Assembly: GCF_046054195.1 (NCBI RefSeq)
Contig: NZ_JBEQCS010000005.1
Coordinates: forward strand, 1 to 64,000
Source of the DNA: Celerinatantimonas sp046054195
GTDB taxonomy: Bacteria > Pseudomonadota > Gammaproteobacteria > Enterobacterales > Celerinatantimonadaceae
Direction: 5' to 3'
Length of the DNA: 64,000 bases
The position numbers and the translations under genes were made by a program. Below the pieces are notes generated by a model that did no database searches, had not been told where the DNA came from, and worked only from the letters and a program-made list of their open reading frames with translations. Below, in pieces: positions 54,031-63,056 of this stretch (positions within the stretch are counted from its first letter, which is position 1; each line of letters starts with the position of its first letter).

Positions 54031-54732
54031 TTAAGCCAGACAAACGTCGGCGAAATTCTTAAGTAGCGTTTTTGCTTCGGGCGCATCATGAGCATCACGT
54101 TTAAGCGCCTCGATATCTGCACCATCAGTGGTGAGTCGTTCACGGTTGATTTCAAACCATTGCAATGCCTGTTCTCGGCTAATTTCAGGGTGTCCTTGGA
54201 TGCCCCAAATTTTTTGGTCGCGAAAACGCCATATGTGATTGGCGCAGACATCGCTGTCAGCGAGTATGACCATATCCGGATGTCCCGCTTTCACTTCATC
54301 GTTATGCCAAACGAACATGGACACGCTGCTTGTGAGATCCTTGGCGATGAGATCCTGTTTGCAGGCCGCCGTAGTTGGCAGCGCCTTATAAGCCACCTCA
54401 CAAGGAGTGCGAATAAAGACCTGATCACGACCACACAGTGCAGATGCTAAAATCTGGCTGCCGAAACAGACGCCGAGCATAGGAATATCTTGGCTCGCCG
54501 CATCAGCTAAAAACGTATGCAGATGATTGATAAACGGAATATCTTCGTATGCCCCATGCGGGCTACCGGAGATAAAAATGCCGCTATATTGACTGAGTGA
54601 TTCGGGGAACTGATTTTGGTAGGCCCAATAATGATCCACCGCCAATCCATAGCTCTCAAATCGCTGTTCTAGATGAGAGACACCGTGCTCTTGTGTTCCA
54701 CACTGCAAAAACAGCAGGGATTTCTTTTCCAT
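54031..54732 (-). CDS. Class I glutamine amidotransferase-like protein
   Basis: A 233-residue GATase. Catalytic triad marks are GVCFGSQ (Cys about 86), and GHPEI with His plus Glu near 177-179. ISGSPHGAYED forms the oxyanion region. It is a free-standing type like GMP-synthase-related or gamma-glutamyl hydrolases. The start has GAGGA four bases upstream. In this operon it could supply or remove ammonia or a glutamyl group; that is inference. Confidence 0.87.
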   Translation of the reverse strand: MEKKSLLFLQCGTQEHGVSHLEQRFESYGLAVDHYWAYQNQFPESLSQYSGIFISGSPHGAYEDIPFINHLHTFLADAASQDIPMLGVCFGSQILASALCGRDQVFIRTPCEVAYKALPTTAACKQDLIAKDLTSSVSMFVWHNDEVKAGHPDMVILADSDVCANHIWRFRDQKIWGIQGHPEISREQALQWFEINRERLTTDGADIEALKRDAHDAPEAKTLLKNFADVCLA

Positions 54733-54796
54733 AGATTCCTCTTTCATGATGATGACCGCAGAGCTTAAAAAGCTCGCCATTTATAAATTAATTCAG

Positions 54797-55999
54797 TTAG
54801 TTACAACCTTTGCAAAAGGCTTCTAACCTTTCGCATCCCTTCTCAAGCGAAGCTAAACTGGTGGCATAAGAAATACGCATGTAAGGGCTCATTTGATAAG
54901 CGCTGCCTGCAACTGAGGTGACGTGTTGCTCTTGCATCAGCGCCATCACAAAAGCGCTATCGCTATCGAGCAGTCGGCCTCCGGCACTGGTTCGCCCGAT
55001 GTACGCGCCAATATGAATAAAAAGATAAAAAGCGCCCTTTGGCGTAATGCAGTGCACCCCTTCAATTTGCTGCAATCGGCTCAATACGTAATCGCGTCGC
55101 TGTTGATACGTTGCGATACACTTTTCGACCCAATCCATCGGTCCATTAAGAGCTGCAACAGCAGCAGCTTGCGAGAGAGTTGCGACGCCACTGCCGTTTT
55201 GGGAGTTGATCACATTGATAGCGCTAATCAACGCTTTAGGACCGGCGCAATAACCTAAACGCCACCCGGTCATGGCATAAGCTTTGGAGACACCATTAAC
55301 AATCAACGTGCGAGATTTAAGAGCCGGCGCAACTTGCGCCAAGGTAAGAAATTTTTCATCGTCGTAAACGAGATATTCATAGATGTCATCTGAAAGCACC
55401 CAGACGTTGGGAAAATCAGCTAACACCTGGGCAATAGCACTAAGCTCTTGCGCATTGGCTAATGCACCCGTTGGATTATTCGGAAAATTAAGAAATAACC
55501 ATTTGGTCTTTTCGCTTATCGACGCACGAATATCAGCGGGCTGCACAATAAATCCGGCTTCTTCAAAGCAAGGCAGTGGCACAGGCGTGCCCCCCGCTGA
55601 GCGCACAATGTCGGCATAACTAATCCACGATGGCGTTGGAATTAAGACCTCATCCCCAACATTTAGCGTTGCCATCATGGTGTTAAAAATCACCTGTTTG
55701 GCCCCACCTGCGGTGGTAATTTCATCTAGCTCATAATCAAGGTGGTTATCGCGTAACAGCTTGGCTTGAATCGCCTTTTTTAATTCTGGTTTGCCATCGG
55801 TCGGGGGATAGTGAGTATCGCCGGCAAGCGCTGCGATATGAGCCGCTTCAATCGCGTGCGCAGGTGTTGCAAAATCTGGCTCACCAGTAGACAACGCCAC
55901 CATATCAATTCCCTCAGCACGCATCAGTCGTGCTTTCTCGGTCATGGCCACCGATGCTGAAACAGGGACATTCGCAATTCGATCCGCAATAAAACCCAT
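54797..55999 (-). CDS. Class I/II PLP aminotransferase (aspartate type)
   Basis: A 400-residue fold type I aminotransferase of subgroup I-gamma/Ib. Visible are STGEPDFATPAHA, HYPPTDGKPELKKAI, NFPNNPTGA (PLP ring Asn), SDDIYEYLVYDD (Asp and Tyr), and the PLP Lys in NGVSKAYAMTGWRLGY. It should transaminate an amino acid to a 2-keto acid. It is the first gene of the operon after the LysR gene. Confidence 0.93.
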   Translation of the reverse strand: MGFIADRIANVPVSASVAMTEKARLMRAEGIDMVALSTGEPDFATPAHAIEAAHIAALAGDTHYPPTDGKPELKKAIQAKLLRDNHLDYELDEITTAGGAKQVIFNTMMATLNVGDEVLIPTPSWISYADIVRSAGGTPVPLPCFEEAGFIVQPADIRASISEKTKWLFLNFPNNPTGALANAQELSAIAQVLADFPNVWVLSDDIYEYLVYDDEKFLTLAQVAPALKSRTLIVNGVSKAYAMTGWRLGYCAGPKALISAINVINSQNGSGVATLSQAAAVAALNGPMDWVEKCIATYQQRRDYVLSRLQQIEGVHCITPKGAFYLFIHIGAYIGRTSAGGRLLDSDSAFVMALMQEQHVTSVAGSAYQMSPYMRISYATSLASLEKGCERLEAFCKGCN

Positions 56000-56385
56000 A
56001 AAAATCCTGTAAAAATAAGCCGGTGATAACCGTGCCTATCTTCCATACTAGTATTATTCAACTCGCACAATCGCTCCTTCTCAGCGAACAAATAACGACT
56101 TCATCGACTGAGTCATCGCTGGATACGATCTGCGACCCGAATTCATGTTAGGCATGCCAAGATGGATTGATCCAATAGGGAATAATTCTGTAGGTATAAG
56201 AAAAACTGATGGGAAGAAATATTAAAAAATGGAACACCAAAAGGGGCTTCATAAAAGGCGGTAATTATTCACGCGGTTAGTAAATAACACTCATCACACA
56301 AGTTCTAAATAAAGATAAAACACATCATTAGATGTACACCATGTTTATCAAATTAAGCACAACTGCCGACATTTATTGCCATAAT
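56000..56385. promoter_or_regulatory. Control region of the eight-gene operon
   Basis: About 386 bases between the Nac-like gene and the first operon gene, both on the minus strand. No open frame. A small symmetrical GGAT-CA-ATCC is present near 56163-56172. No exact ATA-N9-TAT Nac site or sigma-54 promoter was found. The operon promoter should be here. Confidence 0.45.
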
Positions 56386-57315
56386 TTAGCTCACTAAAAC
56401 CGCTTTTTTAACCTCGCTCTTCTGGCGGTCATGAGCGATTAACGACAACAGGATTGATTTCACCACCTCAGCAGGCTGAGATAACGGTAAATGTTCACAA
56501 GTGCAAAAAGACAACGAGTTCTGAGCAACTGGGCTCTTGATTTTAGCTATCCACACAGCTGTCTGTTGACTAAGAGCTTTGGCAGCTGACGCAGGAAGAA
56601 TCGAACAACCTAAGCCTGCGCTAAGCACAGAGTTCAAAGTCACATGCGATTCAATTTCGCCTTTAACTTTATAGCGAATATTTTCGCTCGCAAAAGCCTT
56701 GTCGACCGTCTTACGAACCGTGCTATATGCTCTGGGCAAAAACAGCTCATAACGAGCCATTTCTCTTAAAGAAATAGACTTTTGCGCTCGCCCTAGCGAA
56801 ATTGGGCAGAGAAAATAAAGCTGTTCTCTCATCAGAGAAATGAAACGCAAACCACTAATATCTTGATCATCATACAATACCGCCATATCCATCTGACCGG
56901 TGAGTAGCAAGTCTGTCAATATCGTGCCATAGCTCTCGTTGAGATTAAGAATGATCCCCGGATATTGTTTATAAACTTCTTCAACCAGAGGAACGGCCAA
57001 CGACTGAGCAGCAGTTCCCGGCGCAAGCCCCACACAAACCTGGCCCGTCAGCTGTTCGCTCACATTTTGCAGTGCATCATAGGCCATTGAACATTGGCGC
57101 AAAATTGACCGAGCATGCTGATAGAGGATCTTACCGGCTTGAGTTGGAACCACACCTGAGGAGGTACGAATGACTAGCTTTTGATTGACTTCATTTTCTA
57201 ACAGCATCAACTGCTGACTCAGACCAGGCTGTGCAACGTGTAAAATCTCAGCAGCCTGACTCAGACTTCCCACATCCACTATCCGAGTAAAATACCTGAG
57301 ACGACGAAAATTCAT
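56386..57315 (-). CDS. LysR-family regulator similar to Nac
   Basis: A 309-residue LysR protein. The N terminus (MNFRRLRYFTRIVDVGSLSQ, AAEILHVAQPGLSQQL) and VCVGLAPGTAAQSLAVPLV after the helix are close to Nac, the nitrogen assimilation regulator of enteric bacteria. GEIESHVTLNSVLSAGLG matches Nac in the effector domain. The true start is taken as the Met before NFRRLRYF. Its place beside the operon makes it the likely local regulator. It may be a paralogue and not Nac itself. Confidence 0.86.
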   Translation of the reverse strand: MNFRRLRYFTRIVDVGSLSQAAEILHVAQPGLSQQLMLLENEVNQKLVIRTSSGVVPTQAGKILYQHARSILRQCSMAYDALQNVSEQLTGQVCVGLAPGTAAQSLAVPLVEEVYKQYPGIILNLNESYGTILTDLLLTGQMDMAVLYDDQDISGLRFISLMREQLYFLCPISLGRAQKSISLREMARYELFLPRAYSTVRKTVDKAFASENIRYKVKGEIESHVTLNSVLSAGLGCSILPASAAKALSQQTAVWIAKIKSPVAQNSLSFCTCEHLPLSQPAEVVKSILLSLIAHDRQKSEVKKAVLVS

Positions 57316-57366
57316 TACAACGTATCCATACTGAACAATAGTTCTATTAAGCATTTTACATACCAA

Positions 57367-57815
57367 TAATAACTATATGATTTTAAAGGAATTTAAAAAT
57401 AAAATTAGAACTAATGACTTAATATTTGACCGCTTTTACAGCAACTGCACCAAAAATATACAGATACACAAAACAACTCTTGAATAGCCTTAAGAAAATG
57501 TTTCTGCCCTTTATCATCGCCAAAATATGCTACTGATAGAAATAAAAGATAGATACACAAGGCCCACATCTATGGCGCTATTTTCTACACTTAGCTAATG
57601 AGAATCGACAACAAGGCGAGGAGCTCTATATGAGTTTTTTTAGTGAATAGCTAGAGCCCTAATGCCGCTCATCTTAAGTGACCGGCATTACCCATATGAC
57701 CCGGCCTATTTACCAATAGGCCACCTAGAAGATAGCACTTTATGGAATTAGTAATCGAATAAGCACGATTAATAAGAACCCTGACTTGATTAAGCCAAGG
57801 TTCTTATCTATTTAT
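57367..57815. other. Intergenic region with tandem hairpins
   Basis: About 450 bases. TAATGCCG/CGGCATTA (57660-57690) and GGCCTATT-TACC-AATAGGCC (57703-57722) are two perfect eight-base-pair inverted repeats in series. A third hairpin (57773-57806) is listed as a terminator. No gene is seen. Confidence 0.5.
57773..57806 (-). terminator. Terminator-like hairpin after EamA gene
   Basis: AAGAACC...GGTTCTT extends to a 14-base-pair stem with two mismatches and a four-base loop, nine bases after the EamA stop. On the minus strand A/T-rich sequence follows. Confidence 0.6.
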
Positions 57816-58727
57816 TTATGATTTACTAGCCTCTTGTAAAGAGGCTTGCTGAGCCCCAAAAGCGAGCCATCCCTGACGAAGCAAACAGCAAACCGCTACC
57901 CAAATCGGCAAATAAGTTGCCAAATCAATGGCAGTAAAATGACCGCCCGGCAAAATTAGCGCAACCACGAACAATAAAAGTGGCTCGACATAACCAAGCA
58001 TGCCAAACAATGAGAGCGGCAACCGCTGGCTTCCAGCCAGAAAACACAATAGAGCACTGCCGCCAAGCAATCCTAAGCCAATAAGAATGCCCCAACTGGC
58101 AACCCCGTGCTGCACAAAAAACTCTGGATTACCACCTTGAGCGACCACCAACGCTATCGCCAGCGGTAACATGCACAAGTGTTCGACTAACATACTGTGC
58201 AAGGCATTAAGCCCGAGATGACGCTTGATAATAAAATAAGGCGGATAACCGAGCATCACTAACGCAGAAACCCAAGACAACCCGCCATGCAAGATGATTT
58301 GGGCTCCCACTCCGATAGCGGCAAGGATGACGGCTGTGCGCTGCCAACGAGTCAAAGTTTCACCAAACAGCAACCGCCCACAGATCACCATCATTAGCGG
58401 CATTAAAAAATAGCCAAGAGCCAGCGCCTGACTTTCACCATTTAAAGGTGCCCAGCCAAATAATCCAACCTGCACCGACATCAATCCGACACAAACCAAC
58501 AGGACCAGAAATTGCGCTGGACGCTTAACAAATACAACTAAACTCTGCCCCAACTTACGCCATTGACGTAACACAGTCATAAGAGCTGCGATTAAAATGA
58601 CCGTGCCAAAAACTCGCCAGCCAAATACCGCAAAGCCATCGAGCGGTTCAAGAAAAACCGTGTAATAGCACAACAGAGCAAACAAACACGAAGCCAACAG
58701 GCAAAATAGAATTCCGGAAAAAATCAA
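57816..58727 (-). CDS. EamA-family (RarD-type) transporter
   Basis: A ten-helix drug/metabolite exporter of 303 residues. It has two EamA halves (about 5-140 and 150-285); FLEPLDGFAVFGWRVFGTVI and LGYVEPLLLFVVALIL match the RarD subgroup. It is the last gene of the three-gene NCS2 cluster, 15 bases after the hydrolase. It may export a product of the pathway. Confidence 0.85.
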   Translation of the reverse strand: MIFSGILFCLLASCLFALLCYYTVFLEPLDGFAVFGWRVFGTVILIAALMTVLRQWRKLGQSLVVFVKRPAQFLVLLVCVGLMSVQVGLFGWAPLNGESQALALGYFLMPLMMVICGRLLFGETLTRWQRTAVILAAIGVGAQIILHGGLSWVSALVMLGYPPYFIIKRHLGLNALHSMLVEHLCMLPLAIALVVAQGGNPEFFVQHGVASWGILIGLGLLGGSALLCFLAGSQRLPLSLFGMLGYVEPLLLFVVALILPGGHFTAIDLATYLPIWVAVCCLLRQGWLAFGAQQASLQEASKS

Positions 58728-58742
58728 ACCAAGCTCCCTGAA

Positions 58743-59384
58743 TCAGACATTTGCGTGTTCGATACGCTCAATAATGTCTGCTGTAGTGGTCACCTCACCA
58801 AATTCATAGGCAATTGCACTGAGCGCAATACGCTGCACTTGCTCGGCACTGATTTCACCATAGCCCATATCCGGATATGGCATTGCCGCATTGGCATCAC
58901 TGAGTGCAATCATTTTGTATTCACGATGAACACCATCACGAATCGTAGTTTCGCAACAGACATTCGTAACCGTGCCACAGACAATGACCGTATCAATATC
59001 TTTCATTCGCAAAATCACGTCTAAATCCGTGTTGTGAAAGCCACTATAAAATAGCTTATCCACCACAATGTCACCCTTTTGGGGATACAGTGAGTCTATG
59101 ACATCAATCGCTGGATGATCTTGAGCAAACTGGCTATCAGCATCAGGATAAAGATCGCGAAAACGTCCAGTATCACTGCCATCGCCTCGCACCACATGGC
59201 GCAAGTAGACAACTGGCATGTGATGAGATCGAGCAGTTTGAGTTAAGCGTTGAATCGGCTCGATAATATCAACTGTTGAAGGCACATAGAGGGGCTCTTC
59301 TGGATTGCAGAAAATGCCCTGCATATCAACCACGACAACCGCCGTACGTTTTGGATTAATCGGCCAGGTGACTTTTTTCAACAT
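58743..59384 (-). CDS. Isochorismatase-fold cysteine hydrolase
   Basis: A 213-residue amidase of the isochorismatase superfamily. The triad is Asp20 (VVVVDMQG), Lys110 (VVDKLFYSGFHNTDL) and Cys143 (GTVTNVCCETT). Residues around it resemble ureidoacrylate and biuret hydrolases (RutB-like). Next to a nucleobase permease it may open a ring-derived amide of a purine or pyrimidine. It is four bases from the permease gene. Confidence 0.87.
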   Translation of the reverse strand: MLKKVTWPINPKRTAVVVVDMQGIFCNPEEPLYVPSTVDIIEPIQRLTQTARSHHMPVVYLRHVVRGDGSDTGRFRDLYPDADSQFAQDHPAIDVIDSLYPQKGDIVVDKLFYSGFHNTDLDVILRMKDIDTVIVCGTVTNVCCETTIRDGVHREYKMIALSDANAAMPYPDMGYGEISAEQVQRIALSAIAYEFGEVTTTADIIERIEHANV

Positions 59385-59388
59385 TAGA

Positions 59389-60735
59389 TTAGACCTCTTG
59401 CTCAGGTTGCAAAGCAGCGTCTGCTTCAGGTTTACGAATAATAAAGTTAACCAGTGTGTTCAGCACGATTAGAAGAATCACACCAATCATCATTGGCTGG
59501 GCCAAAATATCTTTTAACGAGGGCGGTAAAAGTGCAGTAACCGAAGCAGGCAGATACATACTCCCTAATGAAATAATAAATGCCGGAGCTGCGACTGCGA
59601 TATTTCGCTCATCCCAATTCACTTTCGCGAGCATCTGGATACCACTGATAGCGATAATACCAAATAGAATGCTCGAAGCCGCCGACAAGACCGGAGTTGG
59701 AATCGATGCCACTAACAATCCCACTTTCGGGATCAATCCTAAGATCAGCGCAAAGATCCCCGCTGTCATTGTGACAAAACGGCTAGCAATACCAGAAACT
59801 CGAATAATCCCGACATTTTCTGGGTATGAGGTCGTACCTAAACCGCCCGCTACAGAACCAATGGCGCAGCCAATAAACTCCGTAAACAGACCACGATTGA
59901 CTCGCTCTGGCGTCAACTTTTGTTTGCCCCACCGAGTTAACAGTGAATACATCCCCATTGCCTCAGCACTAGCTTGCAAAAATGCCATCATCATCAGCAA
60001 CACAATCGGCCAAGAGACACCAAAGCCAAATGGATAGATATCAGGAAGGGCAAGCATTGACGTATGGCTAAAGTTTGGCAAATGCCAACCCGCCAGAAGG
60101 CTAAAAGCGATGGTTCCAACGATGATTCCCCAAAGCAATGCACCGCGTTTAATCAGATCACGACGCGCAAAAATAAGGCATCCCATCACCGTAAGCATCG
60201 TGATTGCGGCAACGAGAGCACTAATGCCAACTGAGCCTGAAGCGCTCGCATCAAACCAGCTTCCTGGACCAATCGCAGCCAGCTGGGCTCCGATAATCAC
60301 CAACAAAGAGCCAAACACAATCGGTGGTGAAATATAGCGAATCAATAACCCCATTAACCCAAACTTTTTCACCGGCAACGCTAAGAGCGCAAAAATGAGC
60401 GCAGCGACAGTCATTGAGCCAAAGGTAGTCGCAAGCCCCACACTATTTGCCGAGCCCATCACCGCAACCATAAACGCCGCGGTCGGCCCTTGAACAACGG
60501 GCAAGCGCAACAAACGCCCAGATTGTAGAATAGTCACAAGGCCTGTTGTAAAAAAGCAAGCCTGCACCATCAAAGCCGTTTGCTCTGATTTAAGATGCAA
60601 TACATGGCCAATAATGACCGGAAAGGCCCAAATGCCAGTTAAAGCAAATAGATGCTGCAAGGCGTATATGATAGTCTGGCCCAGCGGCATCTTATCATTG
60701 ATACCAACGGCCAGTTGAGTGGACTCATCGTGCAT
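59389..60735 (-). CDS. NCS2 nucleobase:cation symporter
   Basis: A 14-helix xanthine/uracil permease family protein, 448 residues. Marks: QHLFALTGIWAFPVI in TM1, VVQGPTAAFMVAV in TM3, the substrate segment FLQASAEAMGMY (TM8) and GGLGTTSYPENVGI in TM10. The last resembles the Q/N-G-x3 motif region of NCS2. It should import a purine or pyrimidine or a related ring. First gene of the cluster, divergent from the MarR gene. Confidence 0.88.
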   Translation of the reverse strand: MHDESTQLAVGINDKMPLGQTIIYALQHLFALTGIWAFPVIIGHVLHLKSEQTALMVQACFFTTGLVTILQSGRLLRLPVVQGPTAAFMVAVMGSANSVGLATTFGSMTVAALIFALLALPVKKFGLMGLLIRYISPPIVFGSLLVIIGAQLAAIGPGSWFDASASGSVGISALVAAITMLTVMGCLIFARRDLIKRGALLWGIIVGTIAFSLLAGWHLPNFSHTSMLALPDIYPFGFGVSWPIVLLMMMAFLQASAEAMGMYSLLTRWGKQKLTPERVNRGLFTEFIGCAIGSVAGGLGTTSYPENVGIIRVSGIASRFVTMTAGIFALILGLIPKVGLLVASIPTPVLSAASSILFGIIAISGIQMLAKVNWDERNIAVAAPAFIISLGSMYLPASVTALLPPSLKDILAQPMMIGVILLIVLNTLVNFIIRKPEADAALQPEQEV

Positions 60736-60939
60736 AACGGTACGTCTCTTTAGTCAGGTCTGATTACAATAAAGTGATTGATTGGTTGAGCATCGTAATA
60801 TTTAAGATGCCCTCACTCGTTTACTAAACCGTGTAGCAAAAAATACGCCGTATACTGCATAATTTTTATTAACTTTTTGAATTAAAATAAATTATTATAT
60901 ATTTAATAATTTCATCATAACGAATCACTATAAAAATTC

Positions 60940-60954
60940 GCACAGATATTGTGC
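60940..60954. promoter_or_regulatory. Candidate MarR operator
   Basis: GCACA-GATAT-TGTGC is a perfect 5-5-5 inverted repeat 38 bases before the marR start, in the spacer between the divergent marR and NCS2 genes. MarR repressors bind such palindromes. Confidence 0.6.
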
Positions 60955-60991
60955 ATGAAAAATTAAATATTGCACCACAGGAGAACTTGGC

Positions 60992-61471
60992 GTGTCTGAA
61001 CTGACAGAGATTAATACCGACAATATCTGGGAACGGCCTGGTTTTCTGATTCGTCGTCTCAATCAGATCCACCATGCATTATTTTATGAGGCATTTGCCA
61101 GTGAAGTCACTCCGCTGCAATATGGTATTTTGACTGCATTGCGAGATGAAAATGGCCAGGATCAAACCTCGCTGTGCGAAGCACTCGGTTCAGATCGAAC
61201 CACCCTATCGGGGAGCATTGAACAGTTGAGTAAAAAAGGTTGGCTTAAATATGAACCTTCCCGCCAAGATCGCCGGCGCAAAATCGTGGTAATTACGTTA
61301 AAGGGCAAACGCTTCTTGCAAGCCAGCCAGCAAAAAATGCACGAGGCTCAACTAAAAATCCTTGCCCCACTGCCACCAGAGCAACAAGTCATATTTATCT
61401 CGATGATGAAAACCTTAATCGAAGGGAATGATCATCATGTTAGCGTTCCACTCAAATACTTGAAAAGTTAA
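60992..61471 (+). CDS. MarR-family transcriptional regulator
   Basis: A 159-residue winged-helix dimer. PGFLIRRLNQIHHALFYEAF is the dimer helix; TPLQYGILTALRD, TSLCEALGSDRTTLSGSIEQL and PSRQDRRRKIVVITLKGK form the winged helix. The start is GTG with AGGAG eight bases upstream. It probably represses the divergent nucleobase cluster in the absence of a ligand. Confidence 0.92.
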   Translation: MSELTEINTDNIWERPGFLIRRLNQIHHALFYEAFASEVTPLQYGILTALRDENGQDQTSLCEALGSDRTTLSGSIEQLSKKGWLKYEPSRQDRRRKIVVITLKGKRFLQASQQKMHEAQLKILAPLPPEQQVIFISMMKTLIEGNDHHVSVPLKYLKS

Positions 61472-61507
61472 AAGATATTTAGTCGCAGATAAATCGCTGC
61501 GTTATAT

Positions 61508-61759
61508 CTATATCATTTGATGAATTTGTTTGCGCACTAATTTCGCATATAGCTTGATCATTTTTTGGGTGTTCGAATATTTACCTGATTTTTGCCCCAT
61601 TATGAGCTGGCAGTGTTCTATATGGTGAAGTATAGTTGCATCAAGACGACCGAATTTTAGTAATCTATAGCAGAGTCTACCATATTGGTGGCAATTCGGT
61701 TGCCAATGCTGCAGCTTCTTGCTTTTACTCTGCTGTAAAAATTCAGTTTGTTCATTTTG
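61508..61759 (-). pseudogene. Possible gene fossil (84-codon open frame without start)
   Basis: On the minus strand an 84-codon frame reads QSKSKKLQHWQPNCHQYGRL, then LDATILHHIEHCQLIMGQKS, and ends KLVRKQIHQMI. It has protein-like composition but no initiation codon before its middle, and a stop (TGA) just upstream. It may be the end of a decayed gene. I do not recognise the family. Confidence 0.25.
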
Positions 61760-61845
61760 TCATTTAACACCTTAATAATTGGCTTATATCCATTATTAAT
61801 GTATCCAGTTCAATTAGAACAGACTACTTAAATTTAATATGTCAT

Positions 61846-61872
61846 AGTACTAAAATACTACATTTTAGTACT
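61846..61872. repeat. Perfect 11-bp inverted repeat
   Basis: AGTACTAAAAT-ACTAC-ATTTTAGTACT. It is fully symmetrical, AT-rich and not next to a coding end. It could be an operator, a recombination half-site pair or a weak terminator. Confidence 0.6.
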
Positions 61873-62008
61873 GGTTTTATAATTAATTAAGGGAACACGC
61901 TAGTTAATAAATAATTCGAATCAATAGGACGAGAAATAATATCAGAAAAATTAGTATAAGTTTGACAGTTGATAACTCTGCTAGACATTTCAATAAATCA
62001 ATCATAAG

Positions 62009-62039
62009 TCACCTCTTTTATATTTATGAGGTGATTTTT
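62009..62039 (+). terminator. Orphan intrinsic terminator
   Basis: TCACCTC, 12-base loop, GAGGTGA, then TTTTT. No plus-strand gene ends nearby (marR ends 540 bases upstream), so it may end an unseen small RNA or decayed gene. Confidence 0.65.
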
Positions 62040-62079
62040 GAATATTTTTTCATTTTTTTAAGGGGTACAAAAAAGAACA

Positions 62080-62931
62080 TTAGCAACGAAGTTTGATGAA
62101 TGGGTGACTTGCCAATTCTAAGTGTATGATTTCTTTTGGATCGAATTTTAATTTTAAAGGCTTATGGAGATCTTTTTTATAATAGTCGTATCCAACTAAC
62201 TCAGCAGCAAGCATGCGTCGTGAGGTTACAATTGCTCTTTCTAGCCAACTACTATCCACTAGGGCTTGTGTCGGATGCCGTTCATATATTGCATAATGTA
62301 CCAAGTGCTCAACGTAGTAGCCTCTTATAAGGTGATAAACAGGCCTACTTGAACGATGAATTGTGCGTTTTAAATTTTCTAAACGAGATTTTTCATCTTG
62401 CAGCTTTGAACGTCTACTTTCGTATGCCTGTGAACACCACGAAAGAATTTCTTCGAAGCTTTTACCAGCGCTGTCTAATACAGACTGATTATATGCTGTG
62501 TATGCATGATACGCTTGAAGTCTTTTCTGTAACCTTTTTGTACCTTTACTAAGGGTTTGTTCAATTAATTTCCAAGGTTTCTTTATTAACCAAGCATTTT
62601 GGATTTCTTTTGGTTGAGAATAAAGTTGTGAAAGTAATTCTTCATCAAAAGCGCGACAATATGCGCTCACCATTGATGAGAAAAATTTAATTCGTTCCGA
62701 GTCTTCTTTTGATAAGGGGTAAGCTAGCAATGCCAAGTACTGTGCAGCACCTATAGCCCCATCACATATTAGATAAGTTTTTGAAAATAAAGGCTGATAG
62801 TAAAGGAATAGTCTGTCTGTTTCTTTATCTATTTCTTCTTTATTATTCAAGTAATATTCGTAAGCTTTATCCATTTTTAAAATCGACTCTTGCTTGGAAT
62901 TTTTATTACTTCCAGAAATATATTTCAACAC
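62080..62931 (-). CDS. Hypothetical helical protein
   Basis: A 264-283 residue protein, rich in Lys, Glu and aromatic residues and predicted mostly alpha-helical; a charged coiled-coil-like stretch lies near residues 170-195 (ESRRSKLQDEKSRLENLKR). No signal peptide, membrane segment or motif is recognised. The frame begins with GTG at 62931; an internal ATG at 62874 (MDKAYEYY) is an alternative. Low GC like its neighbours. It lies 125 bases after the SecB-like gene on the same strand and may belong to the same accessory module. Confidence 0.7.
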   Translation of the reverse strand: MLKYISGSNKNSKQESILKMDKAYEYYLNNKEEIDKETDRLFLYYQPLFSKTYLICDGAIGAAQYLALLAYPLSKEDSERIKFFSSMVSAYCRAFDEELLSQLYSQPKEIQNAWLIKKPWKLIEQTLSKGTKRLQKRLQAYHAYTAYNQSVLDSAGKSFEEILSWCSQAYESRRSKLQDEKSRLENLKRTIHRSSRPVYHLIRGYYVEHLVHYAIYERHPTQALVDSSWLERAIVTSRRMLAAELVGYDYYKKDLHKPLKLKFDPKEIIHLELASHPFIKLRC

Positions 62932-63056
62932 TATGCTTCAGCCCGTTCTGGGAAAAAAGCATAGTAGGTAAAGTTAAATTATATTTGGTTTATCAGAAAT
63001 AAAAAGCCAATGAAGATAATAATTGGCTTTGAAATATTGTTATGCCGTTAATTGGA

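Larger units (their letters stand above)
61472..62079. other. AT-rich gene-poor region at island edge
   Basis: About 600 bases without a trusted gene. It contains a gene fossil on the minus strand, a perfect 11-base-pair palindrome and an orphan terminator, listed separately. Composition becomes markedly AT-rich from here to the right edge. Confidence 0.55.

Noticed and set aside
56000..57815. Sigma-54 promoter and exact Nac sites (ATA-N9-TAT)
   Set aside because: Only sequences with wrong spacing were seen (GG to GC not ten bases apart; ATA-N10-TAT).
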